DNA of 15,352 bases, from NCBI GenBank assembly GCA_039199225.1, contig JBCCSZ010000190.1, positions 1 through 15,352 of the forward strand, given 5' to 3'. The stretch's first letter is position 1, and each line of letters starts with the position of its first letter. Shown in pieces: positions 1 through 6,243 of the stretch. Made by a program: the position numbers and the translations under genes. This DNA comes from JBCCSZ01 sp039199225 (GTDB lineage: Bacteria > Bacteroidota > Bacteroidia > Chitinophagales > Saprospiraceae). Below the pieces are notes generated by a model. The model was not told where the DNA came from. It ran no database searches and saw only the letters and a list, made by a program, of their open reading frames with translations.

Positions 1-40
1 ATAGATTTGAGGCAAAGCCAAACCACTTTATTGGAAACAT
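1..40 (-). CDS. Possible N-terminus of a leftward gene (partial)
   Basis: An ATG at 40-38 on the minus strand opens a frame that stays open to the window edge (starts MFPIKWFGFASNL). It lies about 17 nt downstream of the expected start of the leftward promoter at 61-92, which is why it is listed. Only 13 codons are visible, so no function can be given. Another ATG nearer the promoter (about 54) is closed by a stop after eight codons. A different start beyond the edge is possible. Confidence 0.3.
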   Translation of the reverse strand, partial: MFPIKWFGFASNL

Positions 41-60
41 AAAGTGTTATCCATTATCCA

Positions 61-92
61 CAAAGTTACAATAATGGAACTTTCGTTCCAAA
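61..92 (-). promoter_or_regulatory. Leftward Bacteroidota promoter with embedded operator
   Basis: On the minus strand TTTG (92-89) and TAACTTTG (68-61) match the Bacteroidota -33 and TAnnTTTG -7 boxes with 20 bp between them. The spacer begins with GAAC-N4-GTTC (88-77), part of the inverted repeat TGGAAC-TTTC-GTTCCA at 75-90. The layout is the same, base for base in spacing, as the SDR promoter at 917-948, so both are probably controlled by one regulator. The target gene lies off the left edge. Confidence 0.6.
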
Positions 93-106
93 TTGTTCTA
101 AAAAAA

Positions 107-865
107 TTAACCAATCAATAGTGGGTTTACATTAATTCCACCATCGATGTTATATTCACCACCAGTAATAAATGAGGCTCTATTAGAAGCCAGAAATGCG
201 ACCAACTCTGCAATATCTTCAGGTTGTCCAAATCTTTTTAGCGGAACTCGTTTTTGCATCGCTTCAGCAAATCCATTAAGCTGTTCTTCTGGCATCCCTG
301 TTTTTCCAAAAATAGGCGTATATATAGGACCAGGATTTACTGCGTTCACTCTTATTTTTCGAGGCGCCAACTCAGTTGCTGCTGTACGGGTGTAGGAATT
401 CATTGCAGCTTTTGAAGCTGCATAAATGGCAGTATTCGGCATTCCAGTATAAGCATTCACAGAGGATAAGTTGATGATACTACCACCATCATTAATGATA
501 GGCAAAAATTTCTCAACTGTAAACACAGCTCCTTTAAAATTAATCCCCATTTGGTTGTCAAACATTTCTTCTGAAATCTGACCGATTGGAGCGGGTGAAA
601 AAATGCCAGCATTGACAAATAAAATATCAATATTGCCGTGTTCATTTTGCACTTGATTGACCGCAGTATCAATAGCCGATAAATTCAATACATCGGCTAC
701 AATACCTTTTACTCCAAGTTCCTCGGCAGCTGCATTTACTTTTTCAGCGGACCGACCCGTGATAATTACAGTTGCACCATCTTCTTTCAACTTTTTGGCA
801 GTTGAATAACCAATACCGCTATTGCCACCTGTGACAACAGCTACTTTTCCGTTTAAAAAACTCAT
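107..865 (-). CDS. SDR family NAD(P)-dependent oxidoreductase
   Basis: Classical short-chain dehydrogenase/reductase of 252 residues, the usual length for the family. The Rossmann cofactor motif TGGNSGIG is at residues 12-19, NAG at 85-87, the Asn of the catalytic tetrad at about 109, Ser at 134/135 and YAASK (Y148, K152) after it. The PG motif at 178-179 and the C-terminal SFITGGEYNIDGG are also typical. An Arg in TGR (38) suggests NADP(H) preference. I chose the ATG at 865 rather than the frame opening at 919, because the domain begins there and the extra 18 residues would be encoded across the promoter and operator. The substrate cannot be deduced. The promoter carries two operators of a probable TetR-type repressor, which in SDR genes often means induction by a small lipophilic or electrophilic compound (inference). 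Confidence 0.93.
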   Translation of the reverse strand: MSFLNGKVAVVTGGNSGIGYSTAKKLKEDGATVIITGRSAEKVNAAAEELGVKGIVADVLNLSAIDTAVNQVQNEHGNIDILFVNAGIFSPAPIGQISEEMFDNQMGINFKGAVFTVEKFLPIINDGGSIINLSSVNAYTGMPNTAIYAASKAAMNSYTRTAATELAPRKIRVNAVNPGPIYTPIFGKTGMPEEQLNGFAEAMQKRVPLKRFGQPEDIAELVAFLASNRASFITGGEYNIDGGINVNPLLIG

Positions 866-898
866 AAAATCTTGAATTTTAAATTGTTTAAAACAGTA

Positions 899-910
899 GA
901 ACGATCGTTC
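899..910. promoter_or_regulatory. Operator O2, GAACGATCGTTC palindrome
   Basis: A perfect 12-bp palindrome followed on the plus strand by CCA. It lies a few bases downstream of the expected transcription start of the SDR promoter. It has the same GAAC-N4-GTTC arms as the sites at 77-88 and 933-944. Size and symmetry suit a TetR-family dimer; the regulator is not in the window. Confidence 0.6.
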
Positions 911-916
911 CAAAAA

Positions 917-948
917 CAAATATATAATACTTGAACGAATGTTCCAAA
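917..948 (-). promoter_or_regulatory. Promoter of the SDR gene with operator O1 in the spacer
   Basis: Minus strand: TTTG (948-945), 20-bp spacer, TATATTTG (924-917), a perfect TAnnTTTG -7 box. The imperfect palindrome GAACATTCGTTC (944-933) abuts the -33 box, so a bound repressor would block sigma-factor access. Transcription would start near 913, giving a leader of about 48 nt before the ATG at 865. Confidence 0.65.
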
Positions 949-979
949 TAAAAGTTCAGATTTGATGCTATTAATTGAA

Positions 980-1014
980 AAAAGCCAGTAGCCAACAAAG
1001 GCTAAACCGGGGAG
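980..1014 (+). repeat. Dispersed repeat, copy A
   Basis: 35 bp matching copy B at 4622-4656 in the same orientation at 29 of 35 positions, with no gaps. The core is an inverted repeat, TAGCC (989-993) and GGCTA (1000-1004). It lies in intergenic DNA between the SDR promoter and a decayed transposase. On the minus strand both copies read as similar short peptides (VLPGLAFVGYWLF here, TVLAIIGYRLF in copy B), so the repeat could be a decayed short coding element rather than a pure RNA or DNA motif. Confidence 0.55.
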
Positions 1015-1072
1015 AACTAAAATATAACTCAACTATAGCAATATACACACGAAGGAAGTGGAGATTCCTAAA

Positions 1073-1213
1073 TTATCGAGATTCAATAGTGTGATTGATA
1101 AAACTGATAGGCATTAAGGCAGATATGACTTGTTTTTGATAAGCTTCAAAGTCAAAATCTGAGGGAAGCTCCTGCGAACCTTCTTGCTTTTGGTTGTTTT
1201 CTTCTAGTGTCAT
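1073..1213 (-). pseudogene. Truncated IS256-like transposase N-terminus
   Basis: A 46-codon frame starts at the ATG at 1213. Its residues 18-34 (SDFDFEAYQKQVISALM) resemble the N-terminal region of IS256-family (Mutator-type) transposases, where a similar acidic/aromatic stretch precedes the conserved 'GKPL..G' segment. After Met34 the resemblance stops (PISFINHTIESR, then a stop), and none of the DDE catalytic domain is present. Just upstream, at about 1231-1264, the minus strand reads GTGTACAAAAAAGTGTGTCA, which looks like an IS256-type terminal end. I read this as the 5' end of an insertion sequence left after a deletion. The family call rests on recollection of the motif. Confidence 0.4.
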
Positions 1214-1230
1214 GATTCTAAGTTAAGGTT

Positions 1231-1264
1231 CTTGAAAATGACACACTTTTTTGTACACTCTCCC
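1231..1264 (-). mobile_element. Probable end of a decayed IS256-like element
   Basis: Upstream of the transposase remnant, the minus strand reads GGGAGAGTGTACAAAAAAGTG and then TGTCATTTTCAAG, similar in style to the terminal inverted repeats of IS256-family elements. No matching opposite end was found; the other side appears deleted between about 1010 and 1110. The exact outer boundary is uncertain. Confidence 0.3.
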
Positions 1265-1301
1265 ATTGGCTACAAGCAGAACAACAACCTGTTCTCAACA
1301 A

Positions 1302-1640
1302 TCAATCAGATAGATTTGCAATGGCAAAATTCCCCCAATCTTCAATAGATCTAAGTACGGGGATAAGCGATTTCCCAAGTTTTGTTAGAGAATACTTGAC
1401 CTTTAAAGGAGGCTTTGAGGTGAAGACCTTTCGATTAATTATACCATCTTTTTGCAATTGTTTCAATTGAAGACTGAGTGTTCTTTCAGTAACTGTATCC
1501 ATTTTCTTTCTCAGTTCACTATACCTCAGTGTTTCATTTTCCATAAGATGAAAAAGTATGACTGTTTTCCATTTCCCACCAATAATTCCCATTGTAACAC
1601 TCATACAGCAAGGGTATTCTCGTCCTTTAATTTTAAACAT
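1302..1640 (-). CDS. HxlR family winged-helix transcriptional regulator
   Basis: 112 residues, normal for HxlR/MarR-like regulators. Family landmarks in order: cysteine pair at 11-12, IIGGKWKTVILFHL (19-32), the RYSELRKKM helix (39-47), TERTLSLQLKQLQKDGII recognition helix region (51-68), the wing with KPPLKVKYSLTKLGKSL (76-92) and the terminal 'DWG' helix (101-103). The N-terminal Cys aligns with the conserved redox-sensing cysteine of relatives such as YodB and QsrR, so the protein may sense quinones or other electrophiles (inference). It is divergent from the four-gene set starting at 1751, across a 110-bp gap with an 18-bp palindrome, its likely binding site. Confidence 0.9.
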   Translation of the reverse strand: MFKIKGREYPCCMSVTMGIIGGKWKTVILFHLMENETLRYSELRKKMDTVTERTLSLQLKQLQKDGIINRKVFTSKPPLKVKYSLTKLGKSLIPVLRSIEDWGNFAIANLSD

Positions 1641-1688
1641 AGCACCATCGTATTTTAAATAAAGTTAAACTATACTTTTTGACCGTTC

Positions 1689-1719
1689 TTGTAAAATTAC
1701 AGTACTGTAATTAGTTTTG
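1689..1719 (+). promoter_or_regulatory. Promoter of the 1751-4565 gene set
   Basis: TTG at 1689-1691 and TAGTTTTG at 1712-1719 match the Bacteroidota -33 and TAnnTTTG -7 boxes with a 20-bp spacer. Transcription would start near 1723. No equally good match was found in the other three intergenic gaps of the set, which fits one transcript. Confidence 0.6.
1695..1712. promoter_or_regulatory. 18-bp perfect palindrome, likely HxlR operator
   Basis: AATTACAGTACTGTAATT is a perfect palindrome that nearly fills the spacer between the -33 and -7 boxes of the rightward promoter. HxlR dimers bind inverted repeats in the shared region next to their own genes, so it is the natural candidate. Its position predicts repression of the gene set. 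Confidence 0.6.
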
Positions 1720-1721
1720 CA

Positions 1722-1738
1722 ACTATAATTTTTATAGT
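1722..1738. promoter_or_regulatory. Inverted repeat ACTATAA-TTT-TTATAGT in the leader
   Basis: Perfect 7-bp arms around TTT, starting at the expected transcription start and ending 12 bp before the ATG. A related half (ACTATA) occurs at 1669-1674. It may be a second operator or a weak mRNA hairpin covering the translation start region. Confidence 0.4.
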
Positions 1739-1750
1739 AAAAATCACAAA

Positions 1751-2818
1751 ATGAATAAATCCACAATTCTCGTAGCAATACTAAGCCTTTTCATTTTTAG
1801 CCAATGTAAAAATGAAGCAAACACATCAGAAAATTCCACTGAAGAGAAGATGGAAAAACCTTCTGAGCCTGAAGCACTTGCCCCTCAAAAAGCTATTGTG
1901 CAATTTTCCAGTAGCACGGTAAGACCGGGTAATATGGCAATTACTTCTAACGGCAGGATGTTTACTACTCAAAACCCCTTACTTGCTCCGTCTTCTAAAA
2001 TTTATGAAATCAAAAAGGACGGAGAAACTGTTCCTTACCCAAATGACGAGTACGTTACTGGAGAAAATTCTGTTATCAAAGCTGTTATTGGGATACGAGC
2101 AGATAGCAAGGACAATCTTTGGTTCTTAGACATGGGAGCAAAGCAATTCGTGGTTTGGAATACGGTAAAAGAAAAATTGGTAAAAACCATTGCTTTACCA
2201 GATGAGGTAGTATTAGCGACCAGTTTTTTGCAGGATTTTGTTTTGGACGAAAAGCACAATCGACTCATTATAGCAGATATGACCCAAGGGGATTTAAAAA
2301 GCCCTCCTACCCCTGCATTTATTGTCGTCAATACAGAGGATGGTTCTGCAAAACGCATGGCACAAGGACATAAGAGTATGATGCCAGATGTTGATGGAGG
2401 CTTTGCACTTAATCCAATTGCGATCGACCCTAGTTTTGAATGGGTGTATTATGGTGCTTTAAACGGAAAAAGTATTTATAGAACTCCTGCGGATGCATTC
2501 GACTCGGAGGAAAAAATCATAGCGGGAATAGAAAAATATGGTACGAAATCATTTTGCGATGGCATTACCGTTGATAAAAACCAAAATGTTTATGTAACCA
2601 ATATTGAAGAACAAGCTATTGCGGTATCCAACAAGGATGGCTTTAGAAATATTGCTACACTACCTGAAGGACAAACTTGGCCCGACGGTCTTTACATCGG
2701 TAACGATGGTTATGTATACAGCACCGTTGACCAGTTAAACAGAATTCCTGCCCTGAATAATGGTAAGGATGATAGTCAACCGCCTTATCTAATTATTAAA
2801 ACACCATTGGTTAAATAA
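1751..2818 (+). CDS. Yellow/MRJP (L-dopachrome tautomerase-related) lipoprotein
   Basis: 355 residues. A short signal peptide ends in FSQC (Cys19), a plausible Bacteroidota lipobox, followed by a Ser/Glu-rich linker to about residue 45. The rest looks like the six-bladed propeller of the major royal jelly/yellow family: AIRADS-type motif GIRADSKDNLWFLDMG (114-129), VVLATSFLQDFVLDEKH (153-169), an AFIVVNTEDG blade (189-198), IAIDPSFEWVYYGALNG (223-239), FCDGITVDKNQNVYVTNIE (268-286) and TWPDGLYIGNDGYVYST (309-325). The protein would be anchored in the outer membrane or periplasm. Eukaryotic yellow proteins include dopachrome-converting enzymes and bacterial ones are mostly uncharacterised, so the enzymatic role is unproven. 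It is the first gene behind the HxlR-controlled promoter. Confidence 0.85.
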   Translation: MNKSTILVAILSLFIFSQCKNEANTSENSTEEKMEKPSEPEALAPQKAIVQFSSSTVRPGNMAITSNGRMFTTQNPLLAPSSKIYEIKKDGETVPYPNDEYVTGENSVIKAVIGIRADSKDNLWFLDMGAKQFVVWNTVKEKLVKTIALPDEVVLATSFLQDFVLDEKHNRLIIADMTQGDLKSPPTPAFIVVNTEDGSAKRMAQGHKSMMPDVDGGFALNPIAIDPSFEWVYYGALNGKSIYRTPADAFDSEEKIIAGIEKYGTKSFCDGITVDKNQNVYVTNIEEQAIAVSNKDGFRNIATLPEGQTWPDGLYIGNDGYVYSTVDQLNRIPALNNGKDDSQPPYLIIKTPLVK

Positions 2819-2846
2819 GCTGTTTTTCTATAAATATCCAACAGGT

Positions 2847-2875
2847 GCTATGATGTGATTTTATTACATCACAGC
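2847..2875 (+). other. Hairpin between first and second gene of the set
   Basis: GCT-A-TGATGTGAT (2847-2859), loop TTT, ATTACATCA-C-AGC (2863-2875): a 9-bp stem with one G-U pair, a mismatch, and three more pairs. There is no T-tract, so it is not a standard terminator. It could be an mRNA-processing or stability element that lowers or separates expression of the downstream genes, or a DNA operator. Confidence 0.45.
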
Positions 2876-2901
2876 GTCTAATCCTGAAAAGCTACATAAA
2901 A

Positions 2902-3687
2902 ATGAACCCAACCAACAAAATAACCATCGGAGTTACCAATCTTTCCTTCCACCGCATAGCAGCCTCACTTGTTAGCAATACACTAGTGAATATGGGGTTT
3001 GAGGTAGAACAAATTTATGCTCACCACGAGGAAAACTTTGACAATCTAAAAACAGGAAAGGTAGATATGTTAAGCTCTGCCTGGCTACCTTCCAGTCATG
3101 GCATCTATAAAGCGCAGACGGAAGAGACAGTATCCCTTATTGATTTGGGTCTTCACTATGAGCCTTATGCGCTTTGGGGCGTTCCCGATTATGTGCCACA
3201 AGAGATGGTCCGAAATATAGCTGATTTGACTAAACCAGAGGTTGTTGACAAGATGAGAAATACAATTCAAGGCATCAACCCCGGTGCCGGTATTACTCGG
3301 TTTTCTATAAAAATGATGAAAGAGTATGGATTGAGTGATGCCGGCTATAAATTTTTTACAGGAACGGAGGAAGCATGTTTCGATGCATTTGAGGATGCCG
3401 TTCAATCAAATAGTTGGGTCGTTGTTCCACTCTGGCGACCACAATTTTTAAACTACAAATACAACATTCGGGAGTTAGAAGACCCCAAAGGTTTATTGGG
3501 TGTAGTAGATAAAGCCGTCCTATTATTAAGAGCAGACAGAAAGGAGAAGTTCACGAAAGCACAGATAGAAAAACTTGATGGTCTAAAATTTAGTAATTCT
3601 ATCATCGAAGCATTGGACTGGAAAGTATCCAAAGAGGGGAAACCCATCGACCAAGTCACAAAAGATTGGCTTAGCGCACAAAATTAA
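2902..3687 (+). CDS. Glycine betaine/proline-type substrate-binding protein, no signal peptide
   Basis: 261 residues, the size of a mature OpuAC/ProX-type binding domain. The N-terminus (KITIGVTNLSFHRIAASLV) begins directly with the first beta strand of the fold. Other landmarks are KTGKVDMLSSAWLPSSHGIY (51-70), LGLHYEPYALWGVPDYV (82-98), QGINPGAGITRFSIKMMKEYGL (123-144) and VVVPLWRPQFLN (173-184), as in family members where aromatic residues form the ligand cage. It has no signal peptide or lipobox. The frame upstream runs back to a TGA at 2851 without an ATG, so a missed leader is unlikely. No permease or ATPase gene is nearby. It may act as a cytoplasmic ligand-binding protein, perhaps for a quaternary amine. 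It lies 83 bp after the MRJP gene and 12 bp before the cupin gene. Confidence 0.85.
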   Translation: MNPTNKITIGVTNLSFHRIAASLVSNTLVNMGFEVEQIYAHHEENFDNLKTGKVDMLSSAWLPSSHGIYKAQTEETVSLIDLGLHYEPYALWGVPDYVPQEMVRNIADLTKPEVVDKMRNTIQGINPGAGITRFSIKMMKEYGLSDAGYKFFTGTEEACFDAFEDAVQSNSWVVVPLWRPQFLNYKYNIRELEDPKGLLGVVDKAVLLLRADRKEKFTKAQIEKLDGLKFSNSIIEALDWKVSKEGKPIDQVTKDWLSAQN

Positions 3688-3699
3688 ACAGATAAATTT

Positions 3700-4092
3700 A
3701 TGCAATCTACCATCATCAACGAAGCTGGAAACTGGTCTTATTGGAGCAAAGCACTCAAGGAAGAATTAGAAAATGCTCGAAACAACTTTCAAGTGGGAGC
3801 GCAACTGGTACTTGAAAATAAACAGTTGAAAGTCTGGACGATTCATCTGCCACCAAATGAGCGTTTACCATTTCATACACATAATAAACCTTACCTCTGG
3901 ACGGCATTGAGTGAAGGAAAGGCACGGTCGTACTTCGATGATGGTTCTGTTAAAGATAATACTTATGAAATCGGAGATACTATGTATTATGATGACCTAC
4001 ATGAGGAACATTACTTTGTCCATGATTTAAAAAATATAGGGAAAAGCATTCTAATTTTTTCAACCATAGAATTCAAAAAAACAAAAAAATGA
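3700..4092 (+). CDS. Small cupin-domain protein
   Basis: 130 residues. The first cupin motif is visible as PPNERLPFHTHNKPYLWTALSEG (residues 51-73) with His59 and His61 as likely metal ligands and Glu72 nearby. The second motif includes IGDTMYYDDLHEEHYFVHDLKNIG (91-114), where His104 or His108 would be the third ligand. No signal peptide, so cytoplasmic. The stop overlaps the RidA start (ATGA at 4089-4092), which indicates translational coupling and a shared pathway. Single-domain cupins of this size may be isomerases, dioxygenases or simple binding proteins; the sequence does not decide. Confidence 0.8.
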   Translation: MQSTIINEAGNWSYWSKALKEELENARNNFQVGAQLVLENKQLKVWTIHLPPNERLPFHTHNKPYLWTALSEGKARSYFDDGSVKDNTYEIGDTMYYDDLHEEHYFVHDLKNIGKSILIFSTIEFKKTKK

Positions 4093-4565
4093 CCACAGAC
4101 CAAAGACTCAAAGAATTGGGTATTACTATTCCTGATGTAGCTCCCCAAGGCGTGGGAAATTATGCTCCATGGGTCAATACACAAAACATTATTTATACTT
4201 CTGGACAATTACCATGGAAGGACGGAGTATATGGCGACTTGGCTTACAAAGGTAGAGTAGGTTCAGATTTGGATATTCAACAGGGTTACGACTGCACCAG
4301 AGTTTGCGCCATCAATGCGATTGCCCAACTCAAACAAGCATGTAATGGCAATTTAGACAAAGTTCGAAAAATAATAAGAGTGGACTGCCACATACAGGCT
4401 GCCGATGGTTTTAAAGACCATTCAGATGTCCTCAATGGTGCATCAGATGTTATCAACAAAATATTTGGAGATCGAGGCAGACATACTCGCTCTGCATTAG
4501 GAATTTATCAAACGCCATTAGATGCCCCTGTTTTGGTTTATTTAATTGCAGAAATAGAAGCTTAG
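4089..4565 (+). CDS. RidA family (YjgF/YER057c/UK114) protein
   Basis: 158 residues, matching the longer RidA subgroup that starts with a 'RLKELGI..P' helix and a GNY.PWV strand. Landmarks are IIYTSGQLPWKDG (34-46), GRVGSDLDIQQGYDCTRVCAINAIAQLK (55-82), DKVRKIIRVDCHIQAADGF (90-108), NGASDVINKIFGDRGRHTRSALG (116-138) and the last strand VLVYLIAEIEA. Arg134 corresponds to the conserved Arg that holds the substrate carboxylate in RidA. RidA proteins hydrolyse reactive enamine/imine intermediates to ketone and ammonia; proteins of this subgroup often have other or unknown substrates. Being coupled to the cupin gene suggests the set breaks down a nitrogen-containing compound (inference). Confidence 0.93.
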   Translation: MTTDQRLKELGITIPDVAPQGVGNYAPWVNTQNIIYTSGQLPWKDGVYGDLAYKGRVGSDLDIQQGYDCTRVCAINAIAQLKQACNGNLDKVRKIIRVDCHIQAADGFKDHSDVLNGASDVINKIFGDRGRHTRSALGIYQTPLDAPVLVYLIAEIEA

Positions 4566-4621
4566 GCAAGAGATCAGAGAATTCAGATAAATTAGCAAAA
4601 ATTTGAACGGAATAAACATAG

Positions 4622-4656
4622 AAAAGCCTGTAGCCAATAATGGCTAAAACGGTAAG
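4622..4656 (+). repeat. Dispersed repeat, copy B
   Basis: 35 bp aligned without gaps to copy A (980-1014), 29 of 35 identical. Its core is a perfect inverted repeat, TAGCCA (4631-4636), loop ATAA, TGGCTA (4641-4646). It lies in the gap between the RidA gene and the convergent gene at 4701-5891, where no clear terminator is present, so the hairpin may serve as a transcript end. The flanks of the two copies are not alike. Confidence 0.55.
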
Positions 4657-4700
4657 TGGCAGCAAAACAGCCAACTGCGTTTAGCTAAGACCATGAAGCT

Positions 4701-5891
4701 TTAAAACTCCCTAGCCAACTGAATGGTTTTCAACAGAATCTCCTGCTTTCGCTTTGTAAAAGTCTCAAAGTCGATGCGATTTGTATTGTGGTCCCGATAA
4801 GTATCTACCAATTGTATAGAGAGTGCTGTGAGGCGGTCGTCCGTTTTGCCTTGCTTTTCAAAATAACATTCCAATATCTTCAAAGCCAGCGTAGCACCGC
4901 CATTGTTGGCAGCGATGTTGACTTCTTCCTTGACCTTTTCCAAAGAGCCTAGCTTTTCTTGTACCCTACTACAGCCCAGGTTGATCTGTGGATGCTTATG
5001 GCCATCACCAGGATATTCGTTGACCGATATTTTCCAACGATTTTGTATGGGATCTTTCTTGAGAATATAAAGTTGATTGTTCAGCACTTCGTAAATGTAT
5101 TCGTAGCGATGCGCCGCATCATTGAACCAGCGAATGTTCCAGTACTCTTTGGTAGACACATAAGCAACCCGTTCAAAAAGGCTGTCCACCTCCAACCGGA
5201 GCAGGCTGCACTCAGAGGGATTGGAAAAGTTGGTCAGTCGCCAATTGTAGGCAGACTGCCCTTTGAGTACTTCCTCAATCTTACTGTAGGCCGGACTGTT
5301 TTCTTCATACAATTGCCGGATGGTATCCAAATAGGGTTGGTAATTCGGAATGGCCCGGTAGGCATTCATCTCAGCTGCCAAAGAACGGGATACGACCTCG
5401 ACAATTTCCAAAGAGTCCGCCCTGAAAGCTTCAGAGGATGCCATCGACTTGGAAAAAATACGCTGGGTAAATAGTACATAAACCAGCATTCCAAAAAATA
5501 AGATAAAGGTCGGCAACGCCACCCGTCGCAAGGATGAACTGCGACTATCTGCGGCTGGTGCAAACGCTTTAGCAGCCGCCACAAAACGATTGTAATCTTC
5601 ATAACCTGCATAAATGCACAGCTTATCCAAAGTGACCTTGCGACGCGGATCAATGGGCGGATTCAAATCGAACTGCTCCCCAAAAAAACGTTTTAGCGTG
5701 CTGACAGAGAGTTGTGTCCCTATTGCTCGCTGTTGGTCGGCCGACAGATGGGCTTCCAAGTACCGTTCGATGTCTTTGGATAGCTCAATAAACTTGTGGT
5801 TTTTCCAGGCAGTAAGCGGAATCTCCTCTCCTGTTCTTTCCTGGAAGGTATAGAGTATTTTCTCCCGCAATCGTGCAAGAATTTCATGCAT
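4701..5891 (-). CDS. One-pass membrane protein with N-terminal HTH-like domain
   Basis: 396 residues from the ATG at 5891, preceded by AGG six bases upstream; the frame can be opened two codons earlier only with TTG. The N-terminal part (about 1-110) contains LSVSTLKRFFGEQFDLNP (61-78) and TLDKLCIYAGYEDYNRFVAA (87-106), a pairing seen in many Bacteroidota proteins and resembling a helix-turn-helix DNA-binding domain. One hydrophobic segment follows (about 124-142, ALPTFILFFGMLVYVLF) after positive residues, so the N-terminus should be cytoplasmic. The remaining 250 residues would be periplasmic and are partly helical and Tyr/Trp-rich (EYWNIRWFNDAAHRYEYIYE). The architecture resembles ToxR-like membrane transcription factors; no known sensor domain was recognised. 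The gene is monocistronic and convergent with the RidA operon. Confidence 0.8.
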   Translation of the reverse strand: MHEILARLREKILYTFQERTGEEIPLTAWKNHKFIELSKDIERYLEAHLSADQQRAIGTQLSVSTLKRFFGEQFDLNPPIDPRRKVTLDKLCIYAGYEDYNRFVAAAKAFAPAADSRSSSLRRVALPTFILFFGMLVYVLFTQRIFSKSMASSEAFRADSLEIVEVVSRSLAAEMNAYRAIPNYQPYLDTIRQLYEENSPAYSKIEEVLKGQSAYNWRLTNFSNPSECSLLRLEVDSLFERVAYVSTKEYWNIRWFNDAAHRYEYIYEVLNNQLYILKKDPIQNRWKISVNEYPGDGHKHPQINLGCSRVQEKLGSLEKVKEEVNIAANNGGATLALKILECYFEKQGKTDDRLTALSIQLVDTYRDHNTNRIDFETFTKRKQEILLKTIQLAREF

Positions 5892-5913
5892 AGCCAACCT
5901 AAATTGTTTGAAT

Positions 5914-5921
5914 CAAAGATA
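5914..5921 (-). promoter_or_regulatory. -7 box upstream of the membrane regulator gene
   Basis: TATCTTTG on the minus strand is a perfect TAnnTTTG box. Transcription would start near 5910 and give a leader of about 19 nt before the ATG at 5891. No TTG stands at the usual -33 distance, so activation by another factor is possible. Two TTATTCT copies (spaced GAAC) lie just upstream, at about 5927-5944. Confidence 0.4.
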
Positions 5922-6243
5922 AGAATAAGTTCAGAATAAGCTATGAATAGGCACATTTTTGAATTTACCAATTCGATTCCACACTTTGTGCGCACATCTA
6001 ATCTATGTAGTGGCCTTGCTGTACTAAAAATCTTTCGTAGCCACTTTCTTCAGAGAGCGTATTTATAATGATCCATTGTGGGTATATCGATCTTGTTCAA
6101 TGGCTGTCAAAGTCGAATGGGATTCGAATACGATAAGCTTGTTCGGGTATCACACGGTAGCCAGCCAGCCACAGTGCCATCCGTATTCTAAGTAGTATGC
6201 CCGAAAATTGGCATCATAACTTCTTAGAAATCCAGCTAAAAAA

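Noticed and set aside
865..919. Longer N-terminus for the SDR protein from 919
   Set aside because: It would encode 18 extra residues unlike any SDR start and would begin upstream of the expected transcription start at about 913.
2854..2873. TGTGA...TCACA resembling a CRP site
   Set aside because: The spacing between halves is 10 rather than 6, and the sequence is better explained by the larger hairpin at 2847-2875.
4453..4674. 73-codon hydrophobic frame on the minus strand
   Set aside because: It overlaps the 3' end of the RidA gene and spans repeat copy B; it has no ribosome site or promoter. The peptide similarity to copy A is noted under the repeat instead.
4959..5474. 171-codon open frame on the plus strand
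   Set aside because: It lies wholly antisense to the membrane regulator gene, whose domains, start and promoter are coherent; the plus-strand translation shows no domain or start signal.
6113..6127. GGGATTCGAAT resembling a tRNA T-arm
   Set aside because: The flanks do not pair as a T-stem and there is no acceptor stem, D-arm or anticodon arm around it; it is only a short palindrome.
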